A stretch of DNA of 50,163 nt from Bacteroidaceae bacterium. GTDB taxonomy: Bacteria > Bacteroidota > Bacteroidia > Bacteroidales > Bacteroidaceae. The notes under the pieces were generated by a model. It did not search any database and was not told the DNA's origin. It saw only the letters and a list, made by a program, of their open reading frames with translations. Made by a program: the position numbers and the translations under genes. Shown here piece by piece: positions 1 to 8,533 of the stretch. How positions within the stretch are numbered: position 1 is the stretch's first letter; the number at the start of each line of letters is the position of its first letter. The stretch is from the NCBI GenBank assembly GCA_900770655.1, contig CAAGLA010000012.1, positions 1-50,163 on the forward strand. The letters run 5' to 3'.

Positions 1-8
1 TTGCAACC

Positions 9-80
9 GGCGCTTTCGTCTAGTGGCTAGGACACATGCCTCTCACGCATGGAACACGGGTTCGATTCCCGTAGGCGCTA
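9..80 (+). tRNA. tRNA-Glu (CTC), copy 1
   Basis: The sequence folds as a cloverleaf. The acceptor stem pairs 9-15 with 73-79 (two G-U pairs), the anticodon stem CATGC/GCATG encloses the loop CTCTCAC, and the T arm is ACGGG-TTCGATT-CCCGT. The anticodon at 42-44 is CTC, reading GAG. The discriminator base is A80 and CCA is not encoded. The gene lies 17 nt before an identical copy. Confidence 0.93.
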
Positions 81-97
81 CAAAACAAAGCTTATCC

Positions 98-169
98 GGC
101 GCTTTCGTCTAGTGGCTAGGACACATGCCTCTCACGCATGGAACACGGGTTCGATTCCCGTAGGCGCTA
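98..169 (+). tRNA. tRNA-Glu (CTC), copy 2
   Basis: This is identical to the gene 89 bp upstream, with the CTC anticodon at 131-133. A hairpin with a T run follows directly, so the two tRNAs are probably cotranscribed and end there. Confidence 0.93.
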
Positions 170-176
170 CTTTGGT

Positions 177-203
177 TAGAACCTTTCTGGTTCTATTTTT
201 TTT
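177..203 (+). terminator. Intrinsic terminator after the tRNA pair
   Basis: The 7-bp stem TAGAACC (177-183)/GGTTCTA (189-195) has a 5-nt loop and is followed by eight T residues. It closes the tRNA transcript on the plus strand and also separates it from the convergent glycosyltransferase gene. Confidence 0.8.
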
Positions 204-225
204 GTGTAATTTACAATTCCAGAAT

Positions 226-1335
226 TCAGTTTTCCATCCGGTTCCAAAACCTTAAATACTCTTCGGCAACCTTCTTGGGGTGGTGGTGCTTTTCTATGAA
301 TTCGATGCTCTGCTGCTGCAACATTGGTATCTGTGCCTTGTTTTCTATGAGCCATTTGAGCTGCTGGTATACACTTTCTTCGCTTGGTGTCACGTTTATC
401 ATCGGGCGCAATGTTTCTTCTTTGAGTATTCTGTAACACTCTTCTTCGGCACCGCCTACAACGATTTTCCCCTTTGACATTGCCAGTAGGGCGTTCATTC
501 CGGGGGAATAGCCATATAGCTGGTCTAAAAGCACGTCGCACTCGTCTACCATTTGCGTGTATTGTTCAAAAGGAACATTTTCGGCTCTCAGTATCTCGCA
601 TTTGTCGGGGTATTCTGCCGCTATGCGTTCGAGTGCGTGCAGCATTATATCTGTTCCTTTGTATATGCTGCGGCTCTTTTGTATGCCTATAAAGAATTTT
701 ATCTTCTCGTTATAGTTGTAGAACCGGGCGCTTTTGCCGGGTTTGCTGTATATGGGGAACGGTATGTATGTGAGCTTTTCTTTGTGCTCTTCGCTGTATG
801 CAGTGTGGTATTCATACATTCCTGCTATTATGCCATTGCAGCTGTCTGCAATCTCTCTGTTCAGTCTCTCTTTTTCTGTTCCTTTCCAGCCTGCTGTCTG
901 TTCGTTGACATAGTCGTTGGTTATCTTCTGTGCCCCTATGTTAAAGTCGGAATAGCGGAATATATATGGCTCTTTGGTACAGGCATTCACCCAGTAGGAG
1001 TCCATACCGAATGCTCCGAGAAAAATTTTCTTGTTTTGCTTCTTGAGATAACGGTATATAGGTGCTATGCGTTCTGCCTTCAATTCCAAGAACATCGGGT
1101 TTATAAGCTGCACTACATCGTATCCACGCAACTTAGGCAGCAGAGCGTAGGTTCTAAGCAGGTAGAGCAATCCTTCGGCCTTGCTGTATGTGGTGCGGGT
1201 GAGTGATATATCGCGTTTGTAGTCTTTCCAGAAGTCGCCGTTGCTTACAACACAAACTGTGTGTCCTAAACTGCGTAAGCCCTCAGCCAGTGTCCAGTGC
1301 ACATTGCTGTACTCGCCTATAAGCAGTATCTTCAT
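226..1335 (-). CDS. Glycosyltransferase, GT-B fold (GT1/GT4-like)
   Basis: The 369-residue protein starts like a GT-B enzyme, with a Rossmann strand MKILLIGEYSN and an N-terminal domain where an acceptor would bind. The C-terminal half has the second Rossmann domain, with FIGIQKSRSIYKGTD near residue 218 and a donor-side segment SPGMNALLAMSKGKIVVGG near 280-298. No signal peptide is seen, so it is probably cytosolic. Its ATG overlaps the TGA of the upstream glycosyltransferase by 4 bp (ATGA), which suggests translational coupling. It is the last gene of a three-gene minus-strand operon opposite a flippase, so a role in building a surface polysaccharide repeat unit is likely. Donor and acceptor sugars cannot be read from the sequence. 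Confidence 0.8.
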   Translation of the reverse strand: MKILLIGEYSNVHWTLAEGLRSLGHTVCVVSNGDFWKDYKRDISLTRTTYSKAEGLLYLLRTYALLPKLRGYDVVQLINPMFLELKAERIAPIYRYLKKQNKKIFLGAFGMDSYWVNACTKEPYIFRYSDFNIGAQKITNDYVNEQTAGWKGTEKERLNREIADSCNGIIAGMYEYHTAYSEEHKEKLTYIPFPIYSKPGKSARFYNYNEKIKFFIGIQKSRSIYKGTDIMLHALERIAAEYPDKCEILRAENVPFEQYTQMVDECDVLLDQLYGYSPGMNALLAMSKGKIVVGGAEEECYRILKEETLRPMINVTPSEESVYQQLKWLIENKAQIPMLQQQSIEFIEKHHHPKKVAEEYLRFWNRMEN

Positions 1336-2327
1336 CTTTTCAGTGGTTTTTTCTTAGGCGTTATGAGCCTTAGTATGCTAAGTCCTGTCTTGCTGTTTGC
1401 AAGGCTGCGGAATATTCTATATTTGAATGAGTAGCCGGCTGCCGGCAGAGGGTATAGTCTGTTTTGTGCAAGCCTTTTGGTGCAAATGCTGTATATTCTC
1501 CGGCTTTTGTAGCCGGCGTAGAGCATATTGAGTATGGCGTCGACGCATAACATTGCTGTCTTGCGGCGGAGTGCTTTTTGCTGTATTATATTGCTGTTGC
1601 GCATAAGGCTGTCACTGAAGAATTGTATTCTTTCTATTATGCTTAACAAGTCTTCAATACGCTCCTCTTCAAAGGTTGGAGTGTTGTTTGCTGTGGTGGA
1701 GCCGTTGCGCGTACAATAGGCGTATATCTGTGCGTCGCTCTCTATGAGTGTCTGCGCGTGGTAGTGCAGTATGGTGTTGAACTCTTCGTCTTCGTGAAAG
1801 CGGTTCTCGGGGAAGTTTATGTTTTTCTTTATTGCAAGTTCGCGTGCGAAGAAGTAGGTGCAAGGGCTCCCCGACAGGTTGTTCTTGCTCATATAGAGAG
1901 CGCCGCTTATGGTGTTGCCGAACTTTGGCGTGGTTGTTGGTGGTGTTGTGTCGCTCCCTGTGCATACTTTGTAGCGGAAACGCAATATCTGTGGCTTTTC
2001 TCTGCCGAGTATCTCTATACATTTGTGTATTGCATCGCCGGCGAAGAGATAATCGTCGGCATCGACGAACTGAACATATTTGCCGCTTGCTTCGTATATG
2101 CCTCTGTTGCGCGCTGCTCCGGGCCCGCCGTGGCAGGCGCATATAAACTTTACCGGTTCTTTCTTGTATTTCTCTTCTACCCAGTGGGGCGGTGCTGCTG
2201 AACCGTCGTCGACAACTATTATCTCATAGTTGCCGGCAGAAAGGTTGAGGCTTATGATGCTGTCTATACAGCGCTCTAACAGTTTCTGCTCTAAATTGTA
2301 ATGTGGAATGACTATAGAAAGGAACAT
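1332..2327 (-). CDS. Glycosyltransferase family 2
   Basis: This is a 331-residue GT-A enzyme. The family motifs are in order: VIPHYN (6-11), the nucleotide-binding VVDDGS (38-43), GGPGAARNRG (67-76) and the metal-binding VDADDY (88-93). The C-terminal 150 residues are basic and variable, as is usual for the acceptor side of polysaccharide GT2 enzymes. It lies 5 nt after the preceding glycosyltransferase and overlaps the next by 4 bp, so the three genes form one transcription unit. The sugar specificity is unknown. Confidence 0.88.
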   Translation of the reverse strand: MFLSIVIPHYNLEQKLLERCIDSIISLNLSAGNYEIIVVDDGSAAPPHWVEEKYKKEPVKFICACHGGPGAARNRGIYEASGKYVQFVDADDYLFAGDAIHKCIEILGREKPQILRFRYKVCTGSDTTPPTTTPKFGNTISGALYMSKNNLSGSPCTYFFARELAIKKNINFPENRFHEDEEFNTILHYHAQTLIESDAQIYAYCTRNGSTTANNTPTFEEERIEDLLSIIERIQFFSDSLMRNSNIIQQKALRRKTAMLCVDAILNMLYAGYKSRRIYSICTKRLAQNRLYPLPAAGYSFKYRIFRSLANSKTGLSILRLITPKKKPLKR

Positions 2328-2332
2328 CGTTT

Positions 2333-3304
2333 TCAGCTTAATCTTTTATGGAGCATTGAGTGTATGATGGAGTGAATGTGTGCTCCTAAGAGGGAGAATG
2401 TCGTGAACTTTATCTTCTTCTTCAGTGGCAGTTCCATCCTGTATAGCGTGGATATGTCTATGTTCTTCTCTTTCAAAAGGTCGGATGCCTCTTTGTATAG
2501 CCTCTTTTCGGCCTCCTTGCAACGGAACAGGTCGGTGAGGTTATCAACGGCACGCAGCAGTATTCCGTTGGCGTGTTCTTGCAGTTCTCCGTTTTCCGAT
2601 ACCTTCTTGTGCAGAGCCACAAGGTTGCGGTATAGGAAATACTGCGAATTGAACGAGTGGTTGTTGGTAATGCTCTCTTCGTTGTCGTAATAGTAGTAGA
2701 ACCCGCAGTCGGAATAGTATACGTTTTCGCTGCTTTGGTAAAGAAGTGGGGTTACGAACGTGTCTTCAAATACCTCGCCTTCGGGGTAGCGTACAAAGAA
2801 GAAGAGGTCGGCACGGTATATCTTGTTGCAGGCGAAACAGTGTTCGTAGCCTTTACGCTTTATCCAGTCGTTGAAAACATTCTCGTTCCCGCAGACCTTT
2901 TCGGGCTTGAACGATATTATATTGCTTCGCGGCGATTCGTAATGCTCTATTATGGGGTATTCGAGAATGTCAATGTCTGGGTTCGACAACAGAATCCTCA
3001 TATTGTAGTAGTATGTTCCCGATGCAACTGTGTCGTCACCGTCGACAAATGTTATATATTCTCCTTTTGCGGCAGAAATGCCGGCGTTGCGTGCCGAAGA
3101 GAGCCCGCCATTCTTCTTGTGTATTACTTTTACCTTGTCACACTCTTGGGCGAACCTGTCGCAAATGGCTCCGCAGTTGTCGGGTGAGCCGTCGTCTACA
3201 AGAATAAGTTCATAGTCGGTGTACGTCTGCTGTAGAATGCTCTCTATGCATCGTTGCAGGTGTCGCCTGACTTTATAGACCGGTACTATGATACTTAGTT
3301 TCAT
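2333..3304 (-). CDS. Glycosyltransferase family 2
   Basis: The 323-residue GT-A enzyme has SIIVPVYKV at the start, LVDDGSPDNC (35-44), NGGLSSARNAGI (65-76) and FVDGDD (86-91), a textbook GT2 set. The segment after residue 150, with CFACNKIYRADLF, resembles the capsule or LPS subgroup that works on lipid-linked oligosaccharides at the inner membrane. It is the first gene of the minus-strand operon. A possible -7 element lies about 60 bp upstream. Confidence 0.88.
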   Translation of the reverse strand: MKLSIIVPVYKVRRHLQRCIESILQQTYTDYELILVDDGSPDNCGAICDRFAQECDKVKVIHKKNGGLSSARNAGISAAKGEYITFVDGDDTVASGTYYYNMRILLSNPDIDILEYPIIEHYESPRSNIISFKPEKVCGNENVFNDWIKRKGYEHCFACNKIYRADLFFFVRYPEGEVFEDTFVTPLLYQSSENVYYSDCGFYYYYDNEESITNNHSFNSQYFLYRNLVALHKKVSENGELQEHANGILLRAVDNLTDLFRCKEAEKRLYKEASDLLKEKNIDISTLYRMELPLKKKIKFTTFSLLGAHIHSIIHSMLHKRLS

Positions 3305-3360
3305 TTAATCTGTTGTGTTCTGTTTTTACGGCGAGTGAGTTAATCTCGCGCTCTTAATTG

Positions 3361-3368
3361 CAAATATA
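3361..3368 (-). promoter_or_regulatory. Possible -7 element for the glycosyltransferase operon
   Basis: On the minus strand this reads TATATTTG, matching the Bacteroidota -7 consensus TAnnTTTG. I do not see a good -33 TTG at 19-22 nt, so the call rests on the -7 match and its position upstream of the operon. Confidence 0.4.
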
Positions 3369-3483
3369 GCTAATTTGTTGGCAATATCCCCGATAAAATG
3401 GCGCTTTTTTCTCTGTCAGGTGAATTTTTTGTCGTTGGTGCTAAAATCGGCTCTATGATACTTTATATTTCACCGTTTTTTAG

Positions 3484-3491
3484 TATCTTCG
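3484..3491 (+). promoter_or_regulatory. Likely -7 element for the flippase-peptidase operon
   Basis: TATCTTCG matches the TAnnTT(T/C)G form of the Bacteroidota -7 element and lies 63 bp before the flippase start. The -33 region is weak. The resulting leader contains a possible 9-bp hairpin (3505-3513/3526-3534). Confidence 0.5.
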
Positions 3492-3554
3492 CGTTTAAAT
3501 GTTTCAGGTGTGCCAATATTTGTGAGTGCACCTGTCTGTTGCTAAGATAGAGCT

Positions 3555-5069
3555 GTGAATATCGATGATAAAAAGGGACTGGATGTCTCGCAGGGTGATT
3601 ACCGCCATATAGTCAAGTATTTGAGTATATTCGGTGGTGCTCAGGGCATTTCTATGTTCCTGAATATTGTGCGTAACAAGTTTGCTTCCATTTTTTTAGG
3701 TGCTATCGGGTTGGGACTTATAGCCCTTTATAACCGCACAATACAGATGTTTAGCGACTGCACCAATCTGAGTCTTTCCTTCAGCGCTGTGCGCAAAATC
3801 TCCGATGTCTACGAGAACGGCTCTGCTGTGGATACGGAGCGTTGCGTAAAAATAATACGCAGTGTGGCTTTTCTCACCGGACTTGCGGGTACATTGCTTT
3901 TTCTTCTGGCATCTCCGTTCCTGTCGAAATGGATATTCGGGTCGTACGGCTATTACGCTTCACGTTTTGTAATGCTTTCTCCTGTAGTGCTGTTTATGGC
4001 TGTGTCGGGTGGCGAAGTAGCAATATTGCGCGGTGTAAGGCAACTGAACAAGATTGCTCTCTATTCGGTGTGGACTGCCGTTAGTGCAGTGGTGGCTGCT
4101 GTGCCTCTGTACTATTTTATGGGGCTTGGCGGTATTTTCCCGGCAATGTTCATTATAGCCTTTATGCAAATGGCCGGTGTCCTGTATTTCTCTAAAAAAC
4201 TGTATCGTTATAGAATATCGCCATTTTCGCCGGCTCTGCTACGCGAGGGTATAGATATGGTTAAATTGGGAGTAGGTTATATATATGCCTCTATATTAAC
4301 TTCCTGCTCTATATGGCTAATATGCAAGGCACTTTCTGAAATTGGCAACGGTACTGTTACCGGGCTTTTTTCTGCCGGTTTTGTGCTGGTGAGTATGCTG
4401 CCGTCAATACTTTTTGCAGCCCTCGATTCCGACTACTATCCTCGCCTGTCGGGAATATTCTGCCGTAGCAAAGAGAGAAACGATATGATAAACGAGCAGA
4501 TAGAGGTTCACATATTGGTGCAAACTCCTATAATTCTTGGCTTTATAGTGGTGTTGCCCGAACTTTTGCCCTTGCTCTATACTCAGGAATTTATGCCTGC
4601 ATTGAAGATGACGCAAATGGCGATGTTTGCCTTAATGCTCAATACAATGACCTATCCGATATCATTTATGCCGCTATCCAAAGGAGATTCATTCACATTC
4701 CTTGTACAGGAGTCTGTATACAATGTCTCTTTTGTGGTTTTTGTGGTGCTTGGCTATTATCGTCACGGTTTGGCCGGAATAGGCTTGGCTATGGCGTTGG
4801 CGCGTGTTGTCGATTTTGTAACGGTCTATTCCATTGCTTGGCGTAAATATTCATTCCGCTTGTCGGGGCGTGTAGTGCGCTATTTCCTTATAAATGTTTT
4901 CATTGCGTTGTTTGTATTCTATTCTGCTTTTGAAATGAAAACAGGTGCCAAGTCTTGGGTGCTTGGTATTGGAAGTGTCGCCTGTTCGGGTATGGTATCT
5001 CTCTATATGCTGGCCCGTCACGGTAATATGCTTTATAAAATATATAGTCGTGTATTCAAGAGAAAATAG
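3555..5069 (+). CDS. Wzx-type polysaccharide flippase (MOP/MATE superfamily)
   Basis: The 504-residue integral membrane protein has about 12-14 hydrophobic helices throughout. Its N-terminus (YLSIFGGAQGISMFLNIVRN) is typical of O-antigen translocases, which flip undecaprenyl-linked repeat units across the inner membrane. The start is GTG with no in-frame ATG nearby. It is divergent from the three-glycosyltransferase operon and followed after 1 bp by an M23 peptidase, so the two plus-strand genes are almost certainly cotranscribed. The family call is firm; the transported glycan is unknown. No polymerase (Wzy) or sugar-nucleotide genes are present here, so the locus is either compact or part of a split pathway. 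Confidence 0.85.
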   Translation: MNIDDKKGLDVSQGDYRHIVKYLSIFGGAQGISMFLNIVRNKFASIFLGAIGLGLIALYNRTIQMFSDCTNLSLSFSAVRKISDVYENGSAVDTERCVKIIRSVAFLTGLAGTLLFLLASPFLSKWIFGSYGYYASRFVMLSPVVLFMAVSGGEVAILRGVRQLNKIALYSVWTAVSAVVAAVPLYYFMGLGGIFPAMFIIAFMQMAGVLYFSKKLYRYRISPFSPALLREGIDMVKLGVGYIYASILTSCSIWLICKALSEIGNGTVTGLFSAGFVLVSMLPSILFAALDSDYYPRLSGIFCRSKERNDMINEQIEVHILVQTPIILGFIVVLPELLPLLYTQEFMPALKMTQMAMFALMLNTMTYPISFMPLSKGDSFTFLVQESVYNVSFVVFVVLGYYRHGLAGIGLAMALARVVDFVTVYSIAWRKYSFRLSGRVVRYFLINVFIALFVFYSAFEMKTGAKSWVLGIGSVACSGMVSLYMLARHGNMLYKIYSRVFKRK

Positions 5070-5070
5070 T

Positions 5071-6750
5071 ATGTTCTTTTGTCTTGGCATAATACTTTGT
5101 TTTTTCTTATCGTTGGGCTCTCTGCAGCCCTGCGTGGCGCAACGGAATAATCTGTTCTGCCCGCCTTTTGACTTTGCTCTCTATTTGAGCGGTAATTTCG
5201 GGGAATTGCGTTCAAATCATTTTCATTCGGGTATAGATTTTAAGACACAAGGAGTTTCCGGAAAGCCTATCAGGTGCGTTGCCGACGGCTACATCTGTCG
5301 TGCAAAAGTGCAGACAGGCGGTTATGGGCAAGCTCTTTATGTTATGCACGACAACGGCTATATGACTGTTTATGGCCATTTGGATAAATTCCCCGAAGGT
5401 ATAGCCTCAAGGGTGCGTAGCTGCCAATACGAAAATGAGACGTTTGTGGTTGATATTGAATTCGGCCCCACCGAGTTCCGTGTCAGAAAGGGGGAACTCC
5501 TTGCCTATGCCGGCAATACCGGCTACTCTTTCGGTCCTCATCTTCATTTCGAAGTAAGGGATTCCACTGGTGAAGAACTCTACGACCCTTTGGCGTTCTA
5601 CAGCAACTGCATAAAGGATACGCGCCCGCCTGAAGCTACCTCATTTGCCATATATCCGAAACAGGGCGGGGGGAGTGTTGCACAGGGCTATACACCGCAG
5701 TATTATGATTTTACGGGTAATGCTTTAAAGGATACCATTCTTGTTTGGGGCGAAGTTGGCTTTGGCATAAAGGCTCTCGATTTTATGGATGGAACCCATA
5801 ATAGATACGGGGTGTATAAAATGGAACTTCTGGTAGATGGAAAAAGATTGTTCTTGAGCAGAATGGATAATTTCTCATTCTCTGAAACGCGTCTCATAAA
5901 CGGCTGGATAGATTACGGCCGGTATTCGGCAGAAGGCGACAGGTTTCAACATCTCTTTTCGCCCGAAAATCTGCCGCTTAGGGCTATTATCGAGAGTGAG
6001 GGCAACGGTTGGCTTTCTGTCAAAGAAGAGCGCTGTTATAATGTGGAGTGTCGCCTGAGTGACAGGTACGGCAACACATCTATATACAAAGTAGTTCTAA
6101 GAGGTTGCAGGCAGAATAATGAAATGCCTGCTGTAAAAGGCCGCATACTGCATTGGGTATGGGATAACAATGTGCGGTTCTATGGAATGAATCTTTTTGT
6201 TCCATCAAAAGAACTTTTCAGCAATGCTGTTATAAACGTCTCTGTAGAGCATTGGGGTAAACTCTCGCCGCGTTACCGTTTGTGCAATACTCCGGTCCCG
6301 CTATGGCACGGTGCGGAATTGAGTCTGAAAGTAAATGACCCCCAGCAGACAGATGTATCGAAATTGTATATAAAAAGAGTTGCAGATAGTGGCGGTTCAG
6401 CTGTTATAGGCAAGTATGAATATGGCTGGTACACGGCCAATATAAACACTCTTGACTGTTATGAACTGGCTCTCGATACAGTGCCGCCACGGCTAAAGGC
6501 TGTCGACGAGAGCAGGTGGAGCAGGAAGGGGGTTGTTGAATTCAAACTTGCCGACGGTGAAAGCTACATAGAATCGTTCCGTGGTACACTGAACGGTGAA
6601 TTCATCCTTTTTAAGTACAGTTCCAAAGATTCACGCCTTGTACTCGATCTTAAAGAAGAGGGAGTGGAACGTGGAACGCATACCCTTAGAGTTGTTGCTG
6701 TGGATGCCCTTGGTAACGAAATGGTGTACGAAAAGGAATTCGAGTATTAG
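5071..6750 (+). CDS. Secreted M23-family metallopeptidase
   Basis: From ATG 5071 the protein has 559 residues and a signal peptide (MFFCLGIILCFFLSLG, cleavage near CVAQ at 21-24). The M23/LytM domain lies at about 30-180, with H52 and D56 (HFHSGID) and H159 in GPHLHFE as the expected zinc ligands; the family cleaves peptidoglycan cross-bridges. The rest is a long beta-rich extension, perhaps Ig-like, without motifs I recognise. An in-frame start at 4945 would overlap the flippase by 125 bp and add residues before the signal peptide, so it was rejected. The 1-bp gap to the flippase gene suggests linked expression. Confidence 0.85.
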   Translation: MFFCLGIILCFFLSLGSLQPCVAQRNNLFCPPFDFALYLSGNFGELRSNHFHSGIDFKTQGVSGKPIRCVADGYICRAKVQTGGYGQALYVMHDNGYMTVYGHLDKFPEGIASRVRSCQYENETFVVDIEFGPTEFRVRKGELLAYAGNTGYSFGPHLHFEVRDSTGEELYDPLAFYSNCIKDTRPPEATSFAIYPKQGGGSVAQGYTPQYYDFTGNALKDTILVWGEVGFGIKALDFMDGTHNRYGVYKMELLVDGKRLFLSRMDNFSFSETRLINGWIDYGRYSAEGDRFQHLFSPENLPLRAIIESEGNGWLSVKEERCYNVECRLSDRYGNTSIYKVVLRGCRQNNEMPAVKGRILHWVWDNNVRFYGMNLFVPSKELFSNAVINVSVEHWGKLSPRYRLCNTPVPLWHGAELSLKVNDPQQTDVSKLYIKRVADSGGSAVIGKYEYGWYTANINTLDCYELALDTVPPRLKAVDESRWSRKGVVEFKLADGESYIESFRGTLNGEFILFKYSSKDSRLVLDLKEEGVERGTHTLRVVAVDALGNEMVYEKEFEY

Positions 6751-6789
6751 TAATTTTATGAATTGAAATAACCTCTTAAAATATTTGCT

Positions 6790-8427
6790 ATGAAAAAGAA
6801 TCTGTTTCTATTGGTGGTTCTTGCCTTTTGTGTTCAAGCAGGAATGGCCTGTACAAATTTTATAGTCGGCAAGAAAGCATCGGCCGATGGTTCGGTCTTT
6901 ATATCCTACAGTGCCGACAGTTATGGTATGAGCGGTTTTGTTGCGCATTTTCCGGCGGGAGTACACGCTGCCGGTACTATGCGCGATGTCTATGAGTGGG
7001 ACTCCGGCCGCTTTCTTGGCACTATTCCTGAGGCCCCCGTTACATACAATGTGCTTGGAAATATCAATGAACATCAGGTTGCTATTGCCGAAACTACATT
7101 CGGTGGTCGCCCCGAACTTGTAGATACAACAGGTATCATAGACTACGGTAGCCTTATATACATTGCTCTCCAGCGCTCAAAAACCGCCCGCGAGGCTATT
7201 GAGGTTATGACTTCTCTCGTTGCTGAATATGGCTATTACAGCAGCGGCGAGAGTTTCTCTATTGCCGACCCTAACGAAGCGTGGATTCTCGAGATGGTAG
7301 GTAAAGGCGGTGTGGAAAAGGGCGCCGTTTGGGTTGCTATACGTATACCGGACGACTGTATATCGGCTCACGCAAATCAGGCACGTATACGCAAGTTCGA
7401 TATGCGTGACAAGGAGAATGTTCTCTACTCGAGAGATGTTGTAAGCTTTGCGCGTAAAATGGGTTATTACAGCGGCCGTGATGCCGATTTTGATTTCGCG
7501 GCAGCATATTGCCCTGCCGATTTTGGCGGTTTGCGCTGGTGCGATGCACGTGCTTGGAGCTTCTTCAATATGTTTGCCGATGCCGATATGAGCCAATATC
7601 TTGCTTGGGCGTCGGGCGATGTAACGGCAGAGCCTATGCCCCTCTACTTCAAGCCTAAGGCTCCGTTGACGCTGCAGGATGTACAGAGAGGTATGCGCGA
7701 CCACTACGAAGGTACTCCATTCGATATAACAAACGATTTGGGTGCAGGGCCGTATTCAATGCCTTACCGTCCCTCTCCTTTGTCTTTTGAGGTCGATGGC
7801 AAGGAGTATTTCAACGAACGTCCCATTTCAACATTCCAGACTGCTTTTACATTTGTAGCCCAGCTGAGAGATTATCTGCCCAATGCCATTGGTGGTGTTA
7901 TGTGGTTTGGAACCGATGATGCCAATATGGTTGTCTACACACCGGTGTACTGTTCGGCAACCGCAGTGCCCGATTGCTATGCCGAACGATATGCCGACCC
8001 CCTCGTCTTCTCTTGGAACTCTTCGTTCTGGGTATTCAACTGGGTGTCTAATATGATATATCCCAAGTATTCTCTTGTAATAGATGATATGCGCGAAGTT
8101 CAGAGCACGCTGGAAAACAGTATATATGAGCGCAGCAGGGCGGTTGAGGCTGAAGCGGCGGCTGTTTATGCATCATCTCCCCGCTATGCGCAGCAGATGT
8201 TGACAGAATTCACCTGTGCGGCAGCCGAAGAGACGCTCGAAGCGTGGAAAGCGTTTGGTGAAAAAGTTATCGTTAAATACAACGACTTTGTAATAAAAAG
8301 AGAGAACAATGGCCGTTTGCAGCGTTCAAGTACAGGCTTGGCCGGTGGTATGACACGTCCCGGTTACCCCGAAGAGTATTGGAGAGAAGTAGTGCGCCAG
8401 AGTGGTGAAAGGTATATGGTTCCATAA
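6790..8427 (+). CDS. C69-family dipeptidase (PepD-like)
   Basis: The 545-residue protein has a signal peptide ending at MA20, so that C21 of CTNFIVGKKASADGS becomes the N-terminal nucleophile of this Ntn-hydrolase family. The repeated Tyr/Trp-rich segments and the C-terminal half fit full-length C69 enzymes, which hydrolyse dipeptides. The context GMAC is a poor lipobox, so Cys21 is more likely catalytic than lipidated. It follows the M23 peptidase by 39 bp on the same strand. Location is probably periplasmic or outer membrane. Confidence 0.88.
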   Translation: MKKNLFLLVVLAFCVQAGMACTNFIVGKKASADGSVFISYSADSYGMSGFVAHFPAGVHAAGTMRDVYEWDSGRFLGTIPEAPVTYNVLGNINEHQVAIAETTFGGRPELVDTTGIIDYGSLIYIALQRSKTAREAIEVMTSLVAEYGYYSSGESFSIADPNEAWILEMVGKGGVEKGAVWVAIRIPDDCISAHANQARIRKFDMRDKENVLYSRDVVSFARKMGYYSGRDADFDFAAAYCPADFGGLRWCDARAWSFFNMFADADMSQYLAWASGDVTAEPMPLYFKPKAPLTLQDVQRGMRDHYEGTPFDITNDLGAGPYSMPYRPSPLSFEVDGKEYFNERPISTFQTAFTFVAQLRDYLPNAIGGVMWFGTDDANMVVYTPVYCSATAVPDCYAERYADPLVFSWNSSFWVFNWVSNMIYPKYSLVIDDMREVQSTLENSIYERSRAVEAEAAAVYASSPRYAQQMLTEFTCAAAEETLEAWKAFGEKVIVKYNDFVIKRENNGRLQRSSTGLAGGMTRPGYPEEYWREVVRQSGERYMVP

Positions 8428-8439
8428 AAAATCTAATTA

Positions 8440-8472
8440 TTGTTTTTTATTTCGGAAAAACCGATATATTTG
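8440..8472 (+). promoter_or_regulatory. Promoter of the phosphohexomutase gene
   Basis: TTG (8440-8442) is followed after 22 nt by TATATTTG (8465-8472). This fits the Bacteroidota housekeeping pattern. Its position inside a possible longer reading frame supports the downstream start at 8534. Confidence 0.65.
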
Positions 8473-8533
8473 CATAAATTTGTTGGAACAAAATAGAATA
8501 CGATTATTGAATAACTCTAAATATATAAGCATT

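Larger units (their letters stand above)
7..170 (+). repeat. Tandem direct repeat containing the two tRNA-Glu genes
   Basis: Bases 7-81 and 96-170 are identical (75 bp, period 89 bp). The identity covers the tRNA plus two bases before it and one after it, and the spacer 82-95 is unique. This indicates a recent duplication or ongoing gene conversion. Confidence 0.9.

Noticed and set aside
553..1206. Open frame of 217 codons on the plus strand
   Set aside because: It is antisense to the glycosyltransferase gene at 226-1335. Its Cys/Phe/Val/Tyr-rich composition is that of a shadow frame, and no promoter is seen.
226..5069. Complete capsule locus with regulator
   Set aside because: No UpxY/UpxZ-like gene, polymerase or sugar-nucleotide genes are present. 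Only three glycosyltransferases and a flippase are seen.
4945..5070. Upstream extension of the M23 peptidase gene
   Set aside because: It overlaps the flippase gene and would place 42 residues before a good signal peptide at 5071.
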